A DNA stretch of 24,741 bases, taken from NCBI GenBank assembly GCA_050740975.1, contig JBOIEE010000356.1:1-24741 (forward strand), read 5' to 3'. A program made the position numbers and the translations under genes. Below, in pieces: positions 14,782 to 21,867 of the stretch (within the stretch, counting starts at the first letter, position 1; each line of letters begins with the position of its first letter). The notes under the pieces were generated by a model. That model was not told the DNA's origin and did not search any database. It saw nothing but the letters and a program-made list of their open reading frames with translations. Source of the DNA: JBOHHR01 sp050740975. Lineage in GTDB: Bacteria; Pseudomonadota; Gammaproteobacteria; JBOHHR01.

Positions 14782-16344
14782 CCACACAATCGTGGCATTG
14801 CGTTCCAGACGGAGGTACTGCAAGAGTTGGAGTTCTGGAAGGAGGTATTCTCTCATTTGCTGTTATGGGCGAAAAGATCAGATGGGGAACAGTCCGCAAG
14901 AGTACTAAGCGTAACAATTGCGGCTGCCCAAAGATGGGTAGCTACACCTGGGCGCAGCGATCGCGCCGAATGGACTCAGGTCTACTGCAGACTATTCAAC
15001 TTTGACTTAGCCAATGATGCGTCATATCTTGAACTTGGCATCGATGCTCTGTACGAAAAGCCAATCCCGTTCCCTGCGAATTTCGCTGGCTTTCTGTTGC
15101 AGAAGGCGAACTCGGAGCGGGCAGTCCTCCGAATTTCGAAGTGGCTAGGCGATTGGTTTGAAACTAAGGCAGCAGAGACACGAGGTATTTCTATTTGGCT
15201 TAAGCTTGATCGCTTGGTTAAGGAGAAACTTGCAAGCGAGTACAGCGACGGCTGGCGTTTGCTTCAAGAGATAGTTGATAGACACCGCCCCCTCGGCCTG
15301 GACGCTTGGGGACGACTGGCGGAAAAGCATCGAGCAAACGAAACGGTGCGAGGCCGTGTGCTTAAGACCAACAAGATAGGGGGTGGATTTGGCAGAAAAA
15401 ATCGACTCGGTTTTGTGGTTGATATTGGCGTCAATGCGTTTTTACCGCTTGCAGAAGCCGATATTCCGCGTGAGACACGACAAGATTTCGTCGGCCAGGA
15501 AATTGATGTGGAAATCGTCAGAATGGACGAAGCGACGGGACAAGTGGATGTGTCCCAGCGAGCAAGTCGACAGCGCAGTGTGGCATCGTTGACTTTAGGT
15601 ACAGAAGTACACGGCGTCGTGAAGGCAGTGTATGATTATGGTGCCTTTGTCGACATCGGATTTATGGATGCATTACTGCACGTTTCCGAGATCGATGAAG
15701 CACAGGCGAAACGTGCAACTGAAGTCCTAAGCGCGGGCCAAGCCGTCAAAGCGAAAGTTCTTAAGGTCGACGCAACAAAGTCGCGGGTGTGGCTTACGCT
15801 TAAGGATAAGCCACTCGACGACGTAACTGCTTGGGAATGGAAGGATCGTTGGCAGGCGGCATGGAATGCTGCCACAAACGATACGAATCGCCGAAGCGAT
15901 ATGGCGGACCAAGCGGAAGAGTGGCTTAGTAAATTTGATCTGAAGCAGCGGGGTTGGACATCTGTTTGGAAAGAATTATGGAAGGTTACCGATGGTAATT
16001 TTGCTGCGCGCGTCAACCTTGCGGCTATTGCGGACAAATGGCTGGAGAGTGTTAGCCCTGATCACCCTCGCTGGGCCTCTATTTGGTTAATCCTTTGGAA
16101 TGCAAAAGATAGTGGCTCTCCGGACAGATTCAGGTCCCTAGTGACGCGTGGGCGTAAATGGTTGGCGGGCCAAGGGCCCCGCGTCGACTGGGATTTGGTG
16201 TGGTCCATGTTGTGGAACTTACCTCACCTACGAGATGAGACTATGGGGAACGTTGCTCGGCTGCATATGCAGCTCAATCCTCCTCCGGACGCTCGTTGGA
16301 TCGAGGATCAACTCCTCATGTCAATGCACGAAATCCCTAAGTAG
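14782..16344 (+). pseudogene. 3' part of the same gene: two S1 domains and four tryptophan repeats
   Basis: This open stretch has no ATG near its beginning (first in-frame ATG at 15523, inside an S1 domain), so it is the remainder of the gene at 13828. Counting residues from the TTG at 14827: an alpha-helical region (1-170); S1 domain 1 (about 172-245, 'VRGRVLKTN', 'FVVDIGVNAFLPLAEAD'); S1 domain 2 (about 256-328, 'VHGVVKAVYDYGAFVDIG', 'DALLHVSEID'); then four repeats with WxxxWxxxW at 338, 377, 416 and 455, exactly 39 residues apart. S1 domains bind RNA. Most of the NTPase core expected between Walker A and this part is missing, so a deletion is likely as well as frameshifts. Function is inferred: an RNA-responsive STAND-like sensor. 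Confidence 0.7.
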
Positions 16345-16392
16345 GTCCTTTTTAAACACACGCTGGTCGCGGATCGGATGAACGGAAACTCG

Positions 16393-17001
16393 TCAGTGCC
16401 AATCCTGGATCTTGATACTGAAGCGCCGCGCCATTGCAGCCAGCGATTCACCGACGAAAGCTTCATGCTCGGCGGTCAGTCGTTCAAAGGTTCGCCAGTG
16501 CATCCCCTTCGGTTTCCAGCCGTTGCCGTTAAGGATGCCGGGTTTCCAGCCGAGCCGGTCACGTATCTTGTCGGCTCGTCGTGTGGCCCGATCACCGGCG
16601 GTTTCCCGCTGGCTTGGGTAGGCCAACTGGTAGCAGTGCCGACAGGCGAATACTCCCCCGCCGTAGAGGATTGCCACGCGCCGCCCGCAACCTATAGCGG
16701 GGCAGCGAAACCAGGGTCGCTGTCCGCCAAAGTTACAGGGCGTCCAGTCTAGCCACAGGGGATAGTTTTCGTCCTCCCAATCTCTGTCGCCGCTTCTGTG
16801 ACGATAGGTCAGGATCACCCGGTCAGCTCCCGTTCGCACCTGAATGGATGCCACCACGTAACCGTCGCAACTCCATTGCCAGCCGAAGGCGCGCCCCGGT
16901 GTCAACAGTCCGTCGCGTTGCCAGCGCCGCACATCGAGCGCCCAGTAATCGTTCGTAGTGCCCGTGCCCCCCCAGCGCGGCCCGCTACCGTATCCGCCCA
17001 C
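16393..17001 (-). CDS. Zinc-ribbon protein of mobile elements, function unknown
   Basis: The 202-residue product has a glycine-rich start ('MGGYGSGPRWGGTGTTNDYW') and a central four-cysteine zinc ribbon: 'FRCPAIGCGRR' (C100, C105) and 'FACRHCYQLAYPSQ' (C120, C123). A basic helix ('RATRRADKIRDRLGW') follows. I recognise this as a type often found in proteobacterial prophages and islands, but no function is known to me. The start is GTG with a GAGGGG ribosome binding site eight bases upstream. It follows the DUF3987 gene by 18 bp in the same direction and is probably cotranscribed with it. Confidence 0.75.
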   Translation of the reverse strand: MGGYGSGPRWGGTGTTNDYWALDVRRWQRDGLLTPGRAFGWQWSCDGYVVASIQVRTGADRVILTYRHRSGDRDWEDENYPLWLDWTPCNFGGQRPWFRCPAIGCGRRVAILYGGGVFACRHCYQLAYPSQRETAGDRATRRADKIRDRLGWKPGILNGNGWKPKGMHWRTFERLTAEHEAFVGESLAAMARRFSIKIQDWH

Positions 17002-17019
17002 GTCCGGCCCCTCTAGATT

Positions 17020-18363
17020 TTACGAAATCATCAGCGAAACTCGCACGTCCAAAACCCGCCTATTCGCCCGAATCCAGCGCCACTGCATCCGCTCCCGCCG
17101 GCAGTAGTCGATCAGCCAGCTATCCAACCGTGCCGCGTTCACCAGTTCCGCCGGTAGGGCAAGTTCGCCGAAGAAACGCCGCGACTCGTTCAGATGCCAT
17201 GCCGCTATCCGGCTTGCCGACTCGAAAGCATCCGCCCCGATTGCGCCGCCTGCGCCTTCAAAGACTTGAAACAGCGCCGCCAGTCGTACCGCGTTGTCGG
17301 CAGTCTTGCTCGCCACGTCCCGCACGTCGTAGAGTTCGCCGCCGTTACGTAGCTCGCCCTCGATAGCGTCGTGGAAGGCCACCCATGCCGCCTTGGCTTC
17401 CACCGTCAATGGCAGTATGGGCGGACTCAGCGCGCCCTCATCATCAATGGGTACGGGTTGATCCAGAATGGCGGTGATCCGCCGGTTGAACGCGGCCAGT
17501 GCGGGCCAGTTCAGCGGGGCTTCGGTGAAAGGTCGAAAGCCTTGCGTCGATTCCGGCCAAGCAACGAGAAACCTAGCAAGAAAGCCGGTGCCACGCGCCA
17601 GCGCCCCGGATCTGGTAAGGAATTCCCGCAAGGTCGCTTCCTGCACTTGCAAGGCCATGGTAAGCCGCGCGCCACGCACGGTGAAGGATTCGGAACTCTT
17701 GCGATCGATGGTTAGGGTCGCGCCGTCCCACAGCACATTAAGCAGCGCCAGATTCCGCATGACAGAATCCTTGCCCATTCCATGCGCCCCGAAGACAATC
17801 CCAGCCTCGGCAGATACCACGCCGCCCGATGGCCATTGCATAGCCAAGCATCGCGCCAGTTCTTCGGGTGTCGCATCCGTATAAAGCAGCCTCGGCACCC
17901 TCGGCGGCTCCGGCTTGTCGTGCTCCAGCTCACGCAAGGCCGCTTCCATACCGCCGGTTGGCTTGTTTTCTTTAGCAAGCTGGCGGATTTTATCCTTGAT
18001 ACCGGCGCGCCTTGCTTCCCACGCCTCGATGGCCGCCTTATGGTCTTTCAGCGCTGGTTTTGCCGCCTGGGCTTGTGCCTCCTCATAGTCGCGGATCGCC
18101 TTGGTAAAGAAGCCGTCGCAGGTCGTTTTGCGCTCGCCGGAATCGGCGATGGGCAGCAGGAACAAGCTCACCGGCCCGGTCAGCTTTTCCGCACGTTTTA
18201 CATCAGCATGGGCTTGGGCAGCAATAGACAGCGAAGCCAGCGCCGATGATGCCACTAACGGCACGGGTGCCTTGATAAAACCCTGCACCTCTTCTACCGC
18301 CGAACGGATGGTGTCGGGCAGTGCGTCTAGCGGGTAAGGTTCCGGCTCTACCTTGGCAGACAA
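17020..18363 (-). CDS. DUF3987 (YfjI-like) protein, both ends suspect
   Basis: The 447-residue product matches the DUF3987/YfjI family common in integrated elements and satellites, often near AlpA-like regulators and thought to be linked to element replication. Signs are 'YPLDALPDTIRSAVEEV', the P-loop-like 'ADSGERKTT', 'DATPEELARCLA' and 'ETARL'-type C-terminal text 'LVNAARLDSWLIDYCRRE'. Two oddities appear. The family-like text 'DFKGLDWPEPEPL' continues in frame upstream of the TTG at 18363 but has no ATG or GTG before a stop near 18440. The last 24 residues after 'YCRRE' do not look like the usual tail. The gene is probably truncated at its 5' end and perhaps at its 3' end. Confidence 0.75.
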   Translation of the reverse strand: MSAKVEPEPYPLDALPDTIRSAVEEVQGFIKAPVPLVASSALASLSIAAQAHADVKRAEKLTGPVSLFLLPIADSGERKTTCDGFFTKAIRDYEEAQAQAAKPALKDHKAAIEAWEARRAGIKDKIRQLAKENKPTGGMEAALRELEHDKPEPPRVPRLLYTDATPEELARCLAMQWPSGGVVSAEAGIVFGAHGMGKDSVMRNLALLNVLWDGATLTIDRKSSESFTVRGARLTMALQVQEATLREFLTRSGALARGTGFLARFLVAWPESTQGFRPFTEAPLNWPALAAFNRRITAILDQPVPIDDEGALSPPILPLTVEAKAAWVAFHDAIEGELRNGGELYDVRDVASKTADNAVRLAALFQVFEGAGGAIGADAFESASRIAAWHLNESRRFFGELALPAELVNAARLDSWLIDYCRRERMQWRWIRANRRVLDVRVSLMIS

Positions 18364-18617
18364 TGGCTCGGGTTCCGGCCAGTCCAGGCCCTTGAAATCG
18401 GCCGCCGGTGATGCTCCGTTGCCCGGACCGTGCCCTCAGAAATGCACTTATACAAAAAGGACCTGGAGATGCTGGCGACCTCGGCCGCCTCGAAAGTAGT
18501 GAGACAGAGTTTCTCAAGCACAGGATGGCCTCGCATTAATTTTAATGCGAGGATTAAATCAGAAGGGGTTCCGAGCTTAGCGCTAAGCTCGGAAGTGTAA
18601 CTTTGGTAGTGGGTCAC
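18348..18617 (-). CDS. AlpA/excisionase-like HTH protein, probably 3'-truncated
   Basis: The 89-residue frame contains a MerR/AlpA-type helix-turn-helix: 'LTTFEAAEVASISRSFLYK', then 'CISEGTVRA'. AlpA-like proteins control integrase or excision in small integrated elements. After 'TVRA' one expects a short wing and 'PRSEL'-type ending, but instead the text becomes 'TEHHRRPISRAWTG', which is out-of-frame DUF3987 sequence. A deletion near 18420 that fused this gene to the DUF3987 gene explains both damaged ends. It starts with GTG inside the GTGA overlap with the upstream gene. Two palindromes lie inside its 5' half. Confidence 0.6.
   Translation of the reverse strand: MTHYQSYTSELSAKLGTPSDLILALKLMRGHPVLEKLCLTTFEAAEVASISRSFLYKCISEGTVRATEHHRRPISRAWTGRNPSHCLPR
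18529..18552. repeat. Palindrome 1 within the AlpA-like gene
   Basis: CCTCGCATTAA and TTAATGCGAGG form perfect 11-base arms around two bases. It lies 18 bases from a second perfect palindrome. It could be an operator for the HTH protein or an origin-like structure; both are inference. Confidence 0.75.
18571..18592. repeat. Palindrome 2 within the AlpA-like gene
   Basis: CCGAGCTTAGC followed directly by its exact complement GCTAAGCTCGG, a 22-base perfect palindrome with no spacer. The stop of the preceding gene is about 20 bases away. Confidence 0.75.
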
Positions 18618-19070
18618 AAACTGACCCAGTACCGTAACTTTACCTCCCTTGTTTCTTCGTATATTTCCTTGAGCCGCTTGAAGCCAACTTCTCTTTTGTT
18701 GGCCTTGTGTCTAATCGAGTACGTTACTTTTTTGTCCGTGTCGCTTACTTCAACGCCCGAAATGTCGATGGCGCGTTCTTTATCTGGGCACTCATAAAGG
18801 TCTCCCATGACTTCCTCATCGGAAAGCACCACTAGTAGATCCTCAAAGGACGAGGCATTGACTTGCTTCACGGCTCGCCACAGCGCAGATCGCACACCCC
18901 TTGCGGTTGGCGCCCCCCCTGCGCCCGTTACTGGCTATGGCTTCTGTGCGATACCCATCGGGGTCGGGCATTTGGCCGCGCATCTTCTTTCGAAGACGGT
19001 CGCCAAGCTCCTCTAGCGGACCACAGGTAGTGCTTTCAACCGCGGACAGCGGGATTACGTATTTCGGCAT
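18614..19070 (-). pseudogene. Unknown element gene with a frameshift at a G7 tract
   Basis: Two overlapping frames look like one broken gene. The first starts at ATG 19070 (GGGGGTG ribosome binding site) and reads 'MPKYVIPLSAVESTTCGPLE', 'ELGDRLRKKMRGQMPDPDGY'. One base later in phase, the second reads 'RSALWRAVKQVNASSFEDLL', then 'SDEEVMGDLYECPDKERAID' and ends 'REVKLRYWVSL'. A run of seven G on the coding strand (C at 18913-18919) sits between them, and losing one G would join them into about 150 residues. It could be a mutation, a sequencing error or a slippery site. A GTG at 18895 could start the second part alone. I do not recognise the family. Its stop overlaps the next gene as GTGA. 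Confidence 0.5.
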
Positions 19071-19168
19071 AGCACCCCCATCTGAATGCTCACCCATCCA
19101 TAGAGATTCGCGCAAGCCGGTGATGGGTTCCGGCCTTTCGGGAGCGACCCTAGCCGCGAACGTATTAA

Positions 19169-19432
19169 CTAACGATAGACCGCCCGCCGGTGCCCAATCC
19201 TTACGACCAGCACCTTTATGGCCTCATCCTGTATATCGCAGATCAGCCGGTAATCGCCCACCCGGTATTTCCAGAAGCGCCCGAACCGAGGCCCATGTAA
19301 CGGCTCGCCGATTGAGCGCGGATCTTCAAGCACACGGCCCGAGAAGAAACGAGCAATGCGCTGTGCAATAAGCCTATCCAGGCTCGCCAACTCGTCTCGT
19401 GCGCGCGGGTCAAATTCAATCTTCCAGACCAA
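19169..19432 (-). CDS. RelE/ParE-family toxin
   Basis: The product is read from a TTG at 19432 as 87 residues: 'VWKIEFDPRARDELASLDR', 'IAQRIARFF', 'LEDPRSIGEPLHGPRFGRFW', 'YRVGDYRLICDIQDEAIKVL', 'RIGHRRAVYR'. This is the RelE/ParE fold with the usual 'KYRVGDYRLI' strand and a basic C-terminus. RelE-type members cut mRNA in the ribosome, while ParE-type members poison gyrase; I cannot decide which. The TTG start lies within the last codons of the antitoxin gene, overlapping by 17 bases, and gives the family-typical N-terminus. A longer frame to 19495 adds unlikely sequence. Confidence 0.88.
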   Translation of the reverse strand: MVWKIEFDPRARDELASLDRLIAQRIARFFSGRVLEDPRSIGEPLHGPRFGRFWKYRVGDYRLICDIQDEAIKVLVVRIGHRRAVYR

Positions 19433-19634
19433 GCTGCTGCACCACTTTTTCAAGCGGGATGGCCGGTAAATTATCCCGCAGCCGGCCCTCGGCAAGGTGG
19501 AAGTCTTCTAAATCTTCGATGTAGGAAACCAGAGCCTCTCGAGCAAGTTGCTCGTCGGGTATTCCCGAAGCTAACGATACGCTTCTTAAACGGCCCTGTG
19601 TCTGTTCGTCTACTTCAATCGTAATTGCTACCAT
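19416..19634 (-). CDS. RelB/RHH-type antitoxin
   Basis: The 72-residue product begins 'MVAITIEVDEQTQGRLRSVS', a short strand and helices as in ribbon-helix-helix antitoxins, and ends in a toxin-wrapping tail 'IPLEKVVQQLGLED'. The toxin gene overlaps its end. It starts 24 bases after the integrase stop on the same strand with a GAGGG ribosome binding site, so it may share the integrase transcript or use its own promoter. Such pairs stabilise integrated elements by killing cells that lose them. Confidence 0.85.
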   Translation of the reverse strand: MVAITIEVDEQTQGRLRSVSLASGIPDEQLAREALVSYIEDLEDFHLAEGRLRDNLPAIPLEKVVQQLGLED

Positions 19635-19658
19635 CGTTTCGCCCTCTGACCTCTTGTG

Positions 19659-20876
19659 TCAGTTTGACCGCCTCAACGGGGTTATGTTGGCGCTCTGGAT
19701 GCTTTCTATCCCAAAGCTCGGCAAATGCGCCCGAATCGTGTCCACCACATAAGACGGCAACAAGTGCGCATAATGACGGCTGGTGATCCGCGTGTCGGCA
19801 TGGCCTAGCACCTCGGCGATCACCTGCAGCGACACGCCTTTCATGGCAAGCATACTACCGTAGGTGTGGCGCAGCACATGGAATGACACGGCCGGGGTGA
19901 TCTTAGCCACAGCGCAGGCTACCGTTAGCGGCCTTTGTTGGTGCGACCTTCCCCACGGCATACCATCGGCACGGGTAAATACGATCTCATCACCTAGCCT
20001 CCCCAGCATGGTGTGGGCGAAGAAACCCCGCCCCTCATCCGTTAATGGTACATGGCGAGGTTTTCCACTCTTGCTCTCGCGCACGAGCACAGTCCCGGAG
20101 TCTGAGTTGTAGTCGCTCACTGTCATAGAGATCAGCTCGCCGTAGCGGCACCCGGTAAGGAGCGCCGTTTGCACCAACTGGCGGAAGTCTGACGCGCACG
20201 CGTTGATCAGCCGCTTGCATTCCTCTGTACTCAGGTAACGCACCCTCGGCGCATCGACGTTGCGGAAGGGTTTGACACGTCGCCACGCTTCATCCCTTGC
20301 CACGTATCCGTCACGCCAAGCATGGTTAAGCGCTGCTTTTAGCACGGTGAGAATGCGGTTTGCCGTGGCTCTTTTGGCTCTTTGATCCCCTTCGCGTGAA
20401 GCGAGCTCCATATGCCAATGGCGCAGCTCTGCGGTAGTGAGGCTGGCCGCTTCTCGCGGTCCAAACTTGGGAAGGATGTGAGTTTCACATGTGTAGCGCG
20501 TGGCTGCTAGCGCCTTGCGATTGTGCGCATACCACGTCAAATAGTCTTGAATGGCGTCGCGGACGAGGTAGGGCTTCCTCCCGTCTCCCTCTGTGGCTTC
20601 TGCCTCAGCGAACGCCCGCGCCTTCTGTTGCGCCTGGAAGTAGTCCAGCACAGTGGCGCTGTTCGCCTCTTGATGATCATCGGCATTTCCCAGGCTCTGT
20701 AGCACGTGCTTGCCGTCCAGATACAACCTCGCATACCACGTGCCGCCTGTCTTACCTTTGCGGTACCCAAGCGCCAGCCCCTTGTCTATCGCGCGCCAAT
20801 AGCGCTTAGTTCCGGCTTTAAGCCGGGTTCGCGCTTCTCGCGTTTCCAGTCTCGCGTCTCGTGTTGCTCTCGCCAC
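19659..20876 (-). CDS. Tyrosine site-specific integrase
   Basis: A phage-type integrase that recombines the tRNA-Glu attachment site. The 405-residue product has an N-terminal arm-binding domain ('GLALGYRKGKTGGTWYARLY'), a core-binding SAM-like domain (about 105-190) and a catalytic domain with all residues present: R244 ('TGCRYGE'), K269 or K272, H333 and R336 ('HVLRH'), H359 ('LGHADTR') and Y369 ('RHYAHL'). Its start is a GTG at 20876, reading MARATRD. It lies beside attR and reads inward. It appears intact, so the element might still excise if an excision factor is supplied. Confidence 0.96.
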   Translation of the reverse strand: MARATRDARLETREARTRLKAGTKRYWRAIDKGLALGYRKGKTGGTWYARLYLDGKHVLQSLGNADDHQEANSATVLDYFQAQQKARAFAEAEATEGDGRKPYLVRDAIQDYLTWYAHNRKALAATRYTCETHILPKFGPREAASLTTAELRHWHMELASREGDQRAKRATANRILTVLKAALNHAWRDGYVARDEAWRRVKPFRNVDAPRVRYLSTEECKRLINACASDFRQLVQTALLTGCRYGELISMTVSDYNSDSGTVLVRESKSGKPRHVPLTDEGRGFFAHTMLGRLGDEIVFTRADGMPWGRSHQQRPLTVACAVAKITPAVSFHVLRHTYGSMLAMKGVSLQVIAEVLGHADTRITSRHYAHLLPSYVVDTIRAHLPSFGIESIQSANITPLRRSN

Positions 20877-20916
20877 TGTGTGCCCTTATATTCGCCTTTG
20901 GACGGCGGCAACCGCC

Positions 20917-20936
20917 TGTGTCAATAATGTGTCAAT
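20917..20936 (+). repeat. Candidate integrase arm sites, right end
   Basis: Two exact copies of TGTGTCAAT are separated by AA, a step of 11 bp or about one helical turn. The block lies about 40 bp upstream of the integrase start and 108 bp inside attR. A similar block is at 12117-12136. Overlap with the integrase promoter would allow autoregulation. Confidence 0.6.
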
Positions 20937-20965
20937 GATACAGGGGTAAACAACTACGGACAAGT
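20937..20965 (-). promoter_or_regulatory. Candidate integrase promoter
   Basis: On the minus strand TTGTCC and TATCAT are 17 bases apart, directly upstream of the TGTGTCAAT repeats and about 60 bp before the integrase GTG. The -10 box is good and the -35 box weak. Confidence 0.4.
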
Positions 20966-21043
20966 ACAGACACGAGTGTATTAAGTTCAGTGCGTTACGT
21001 ATCGGTCATGGACGCGGAAAGACGAGTGAAGACGCCGTTTTTA

Positions 21044-21093
21044 CCCTTTCACGGCGATAACAGGGGTTCGAATCCCCTTGGGGACGCCAATAA
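21044..21093 (+). repeat. Right attachment site (attR), tRNA-Glu 3' fragment
   Basis: This is the second copy of the 50-bp repeat, identical to 12005-12054. It contains the T arm and 3' end of tRNA-Glu without a 5' half, so it is not a working tRNA. It is probably the original chromosomal end of the tRNA gene displaced by integration. Confidence 0.95.
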
Positions 21094-21144
21094 AACGATT
21101 CGACAGAGTACCACGCTAGGGACGCCAGCACTAACGGGTCCGGA

Positions 21145-21684
21145 ATGCTAAGATACCCCCGCGGTCGGCGCTGGCGTCAGTTGCCATGGCTAGTGGCCAC
21201 GGCGGCCCTGTCTCTCCTACTGTTAGGCCAAGGCGGTCGTGGCTCCAATCTAAAACGCCCCGAGACTTTGGAAAACTGCGCTGTGGTCAAAGTCCACGAT
21301 GGTGATACCCTGCATGTCCTTTGTCGGCAACATGCGGATCAACCCCGCAAGCTCAAGATAAGGCTGCACTGCATCGATGCCCCCGAGCTTGCGCAAACCC
21401 CTTGGGGGCGAGAAGCCCGCGATCACCTGCGCACACTTATTGGCAAGGGGCCTATCACGATCCGGATCGTCGACAAGGATGAGTACCGCCGTTCTGTGGC
21501 CGAGATAAGGAAGGATGGGAAGAACGCCAATCTGGAAATGGTGAAGACAGGAAACGCAGCTGTTTACTGGCGTCACTGCAATTCCCTGATCTACGGGCTT
21601 GCGGAATGGAAAGCACGATCAGGCAACGTAGGAATATGGCGCCATACCGGATCACACCAGAGCCCGTGGGAATACCGCCATTAA
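21145..21684 (+). CDS. SNase-family nuclease, membrane-anchored or exported
   Basis: The 179-residue product has a basic N-terminus and a hydrophobic stretch (about residues 14-28, 'LPWLVATAALSLLLLG') that acts as signal or anchor, so the enzyme should work outside the cytoplasm. A staphylococcal-nuclease-like OB fold follows: 'CAVVKVHDGDTLHVLC', 'KIRLHCIDAPELAQTPWG' with the expected Arg, Asp and Glu, and 'DKDEYRRSVAEI' carrying the second catalytic Arg. Length fits single-domain thermonucleases. It is the first chromosomal gene to the right of attR, so it would originally have followed tRNA-Glu. Confidence 0.88.
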   Translation: MLRYPRGRRWRQLPWLVATAALSLLLLGQGGRGSNLKRPETLENCAVVKVHDGDTLHVLCRQHADQPRKLKIRLHCIDAPELAQTPWGREARDHLRTLIGKGPITIRIVDKDEYRRSVAEIRKDGKNANLEMVKTGNAAVYWRHCNSLIYGLAEWKARSGNVGIWRHTGSHQSPWEYRH

Positions 21685-21867
21685 CCCGCACCATCGCGCC
21701 CTTTGCTTATACTTCGCCTAACATGTGACGTGGACTTGATATTGGTCTATCTGATCCTTGCGGGATTTCCGCACAGGGCCACACAGATCTGGTGTCAGGT
21801 GCTGGGTAGCGTGGACTTCAAATCTGGGTAATCTTTCTTCGAATTACAGAGGGATCAGGCGGGCTGC

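Larger units (their letters stand above)
12005..21093. mobile_element. 9-kb integrative element in tRNA-Glu
   Basis: The element is bounded by a perfect 50-bp direct repeat of the tRNA-Glu 3' end and has a tyrosine integrase next to the right repeat. Inside are a toxin-antitoxin pair, an AlpA-like regulator, a DUF3987/YfjI-like gene, a zinc-ribbon protein and a divergent pair with features of defence genes. There are no phage structural, conjugation or packaging genes, so it resembles a small island or satellite that depends on a helper for transfer. Several genes are frameshifted or truncated, which suggests it is decaying in place. Confidence 0.92.

Noticed and set aside
14745..14830. Programmed frameshifting to make a full nuclease-NTPase-S1 protein
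   Set aside because: Two shifts would be needed, several stops intervene, there is no slippery heptamer I can see, and the NTPase core is missing. A broken gene is simpler.
17020..17070. Hairpin at the end of the DUF3987 gene as a terminator
   Set aside because: The stem is only about five pairs and no T-run follows. The next gene begins 18 bp away with its own ribosome binding site, so cotranscription is more likely.
21044..21093. A second tRNA-Glu gene
   Set aside because: Only the 3' portion is present. The acceptor 5' strand, the D arm and half of the anticodon stem are missing, so it is an attachment-site remnant.
21811..21829. GTGGACTTCAAATCTGGG resembles the anticodon arm of selenocysteine tRNA
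   Set aside because: The stem pairs poorly, and no acceptor, D or T arm can be found around it. Chance similarity is more likely than a selC fragment.
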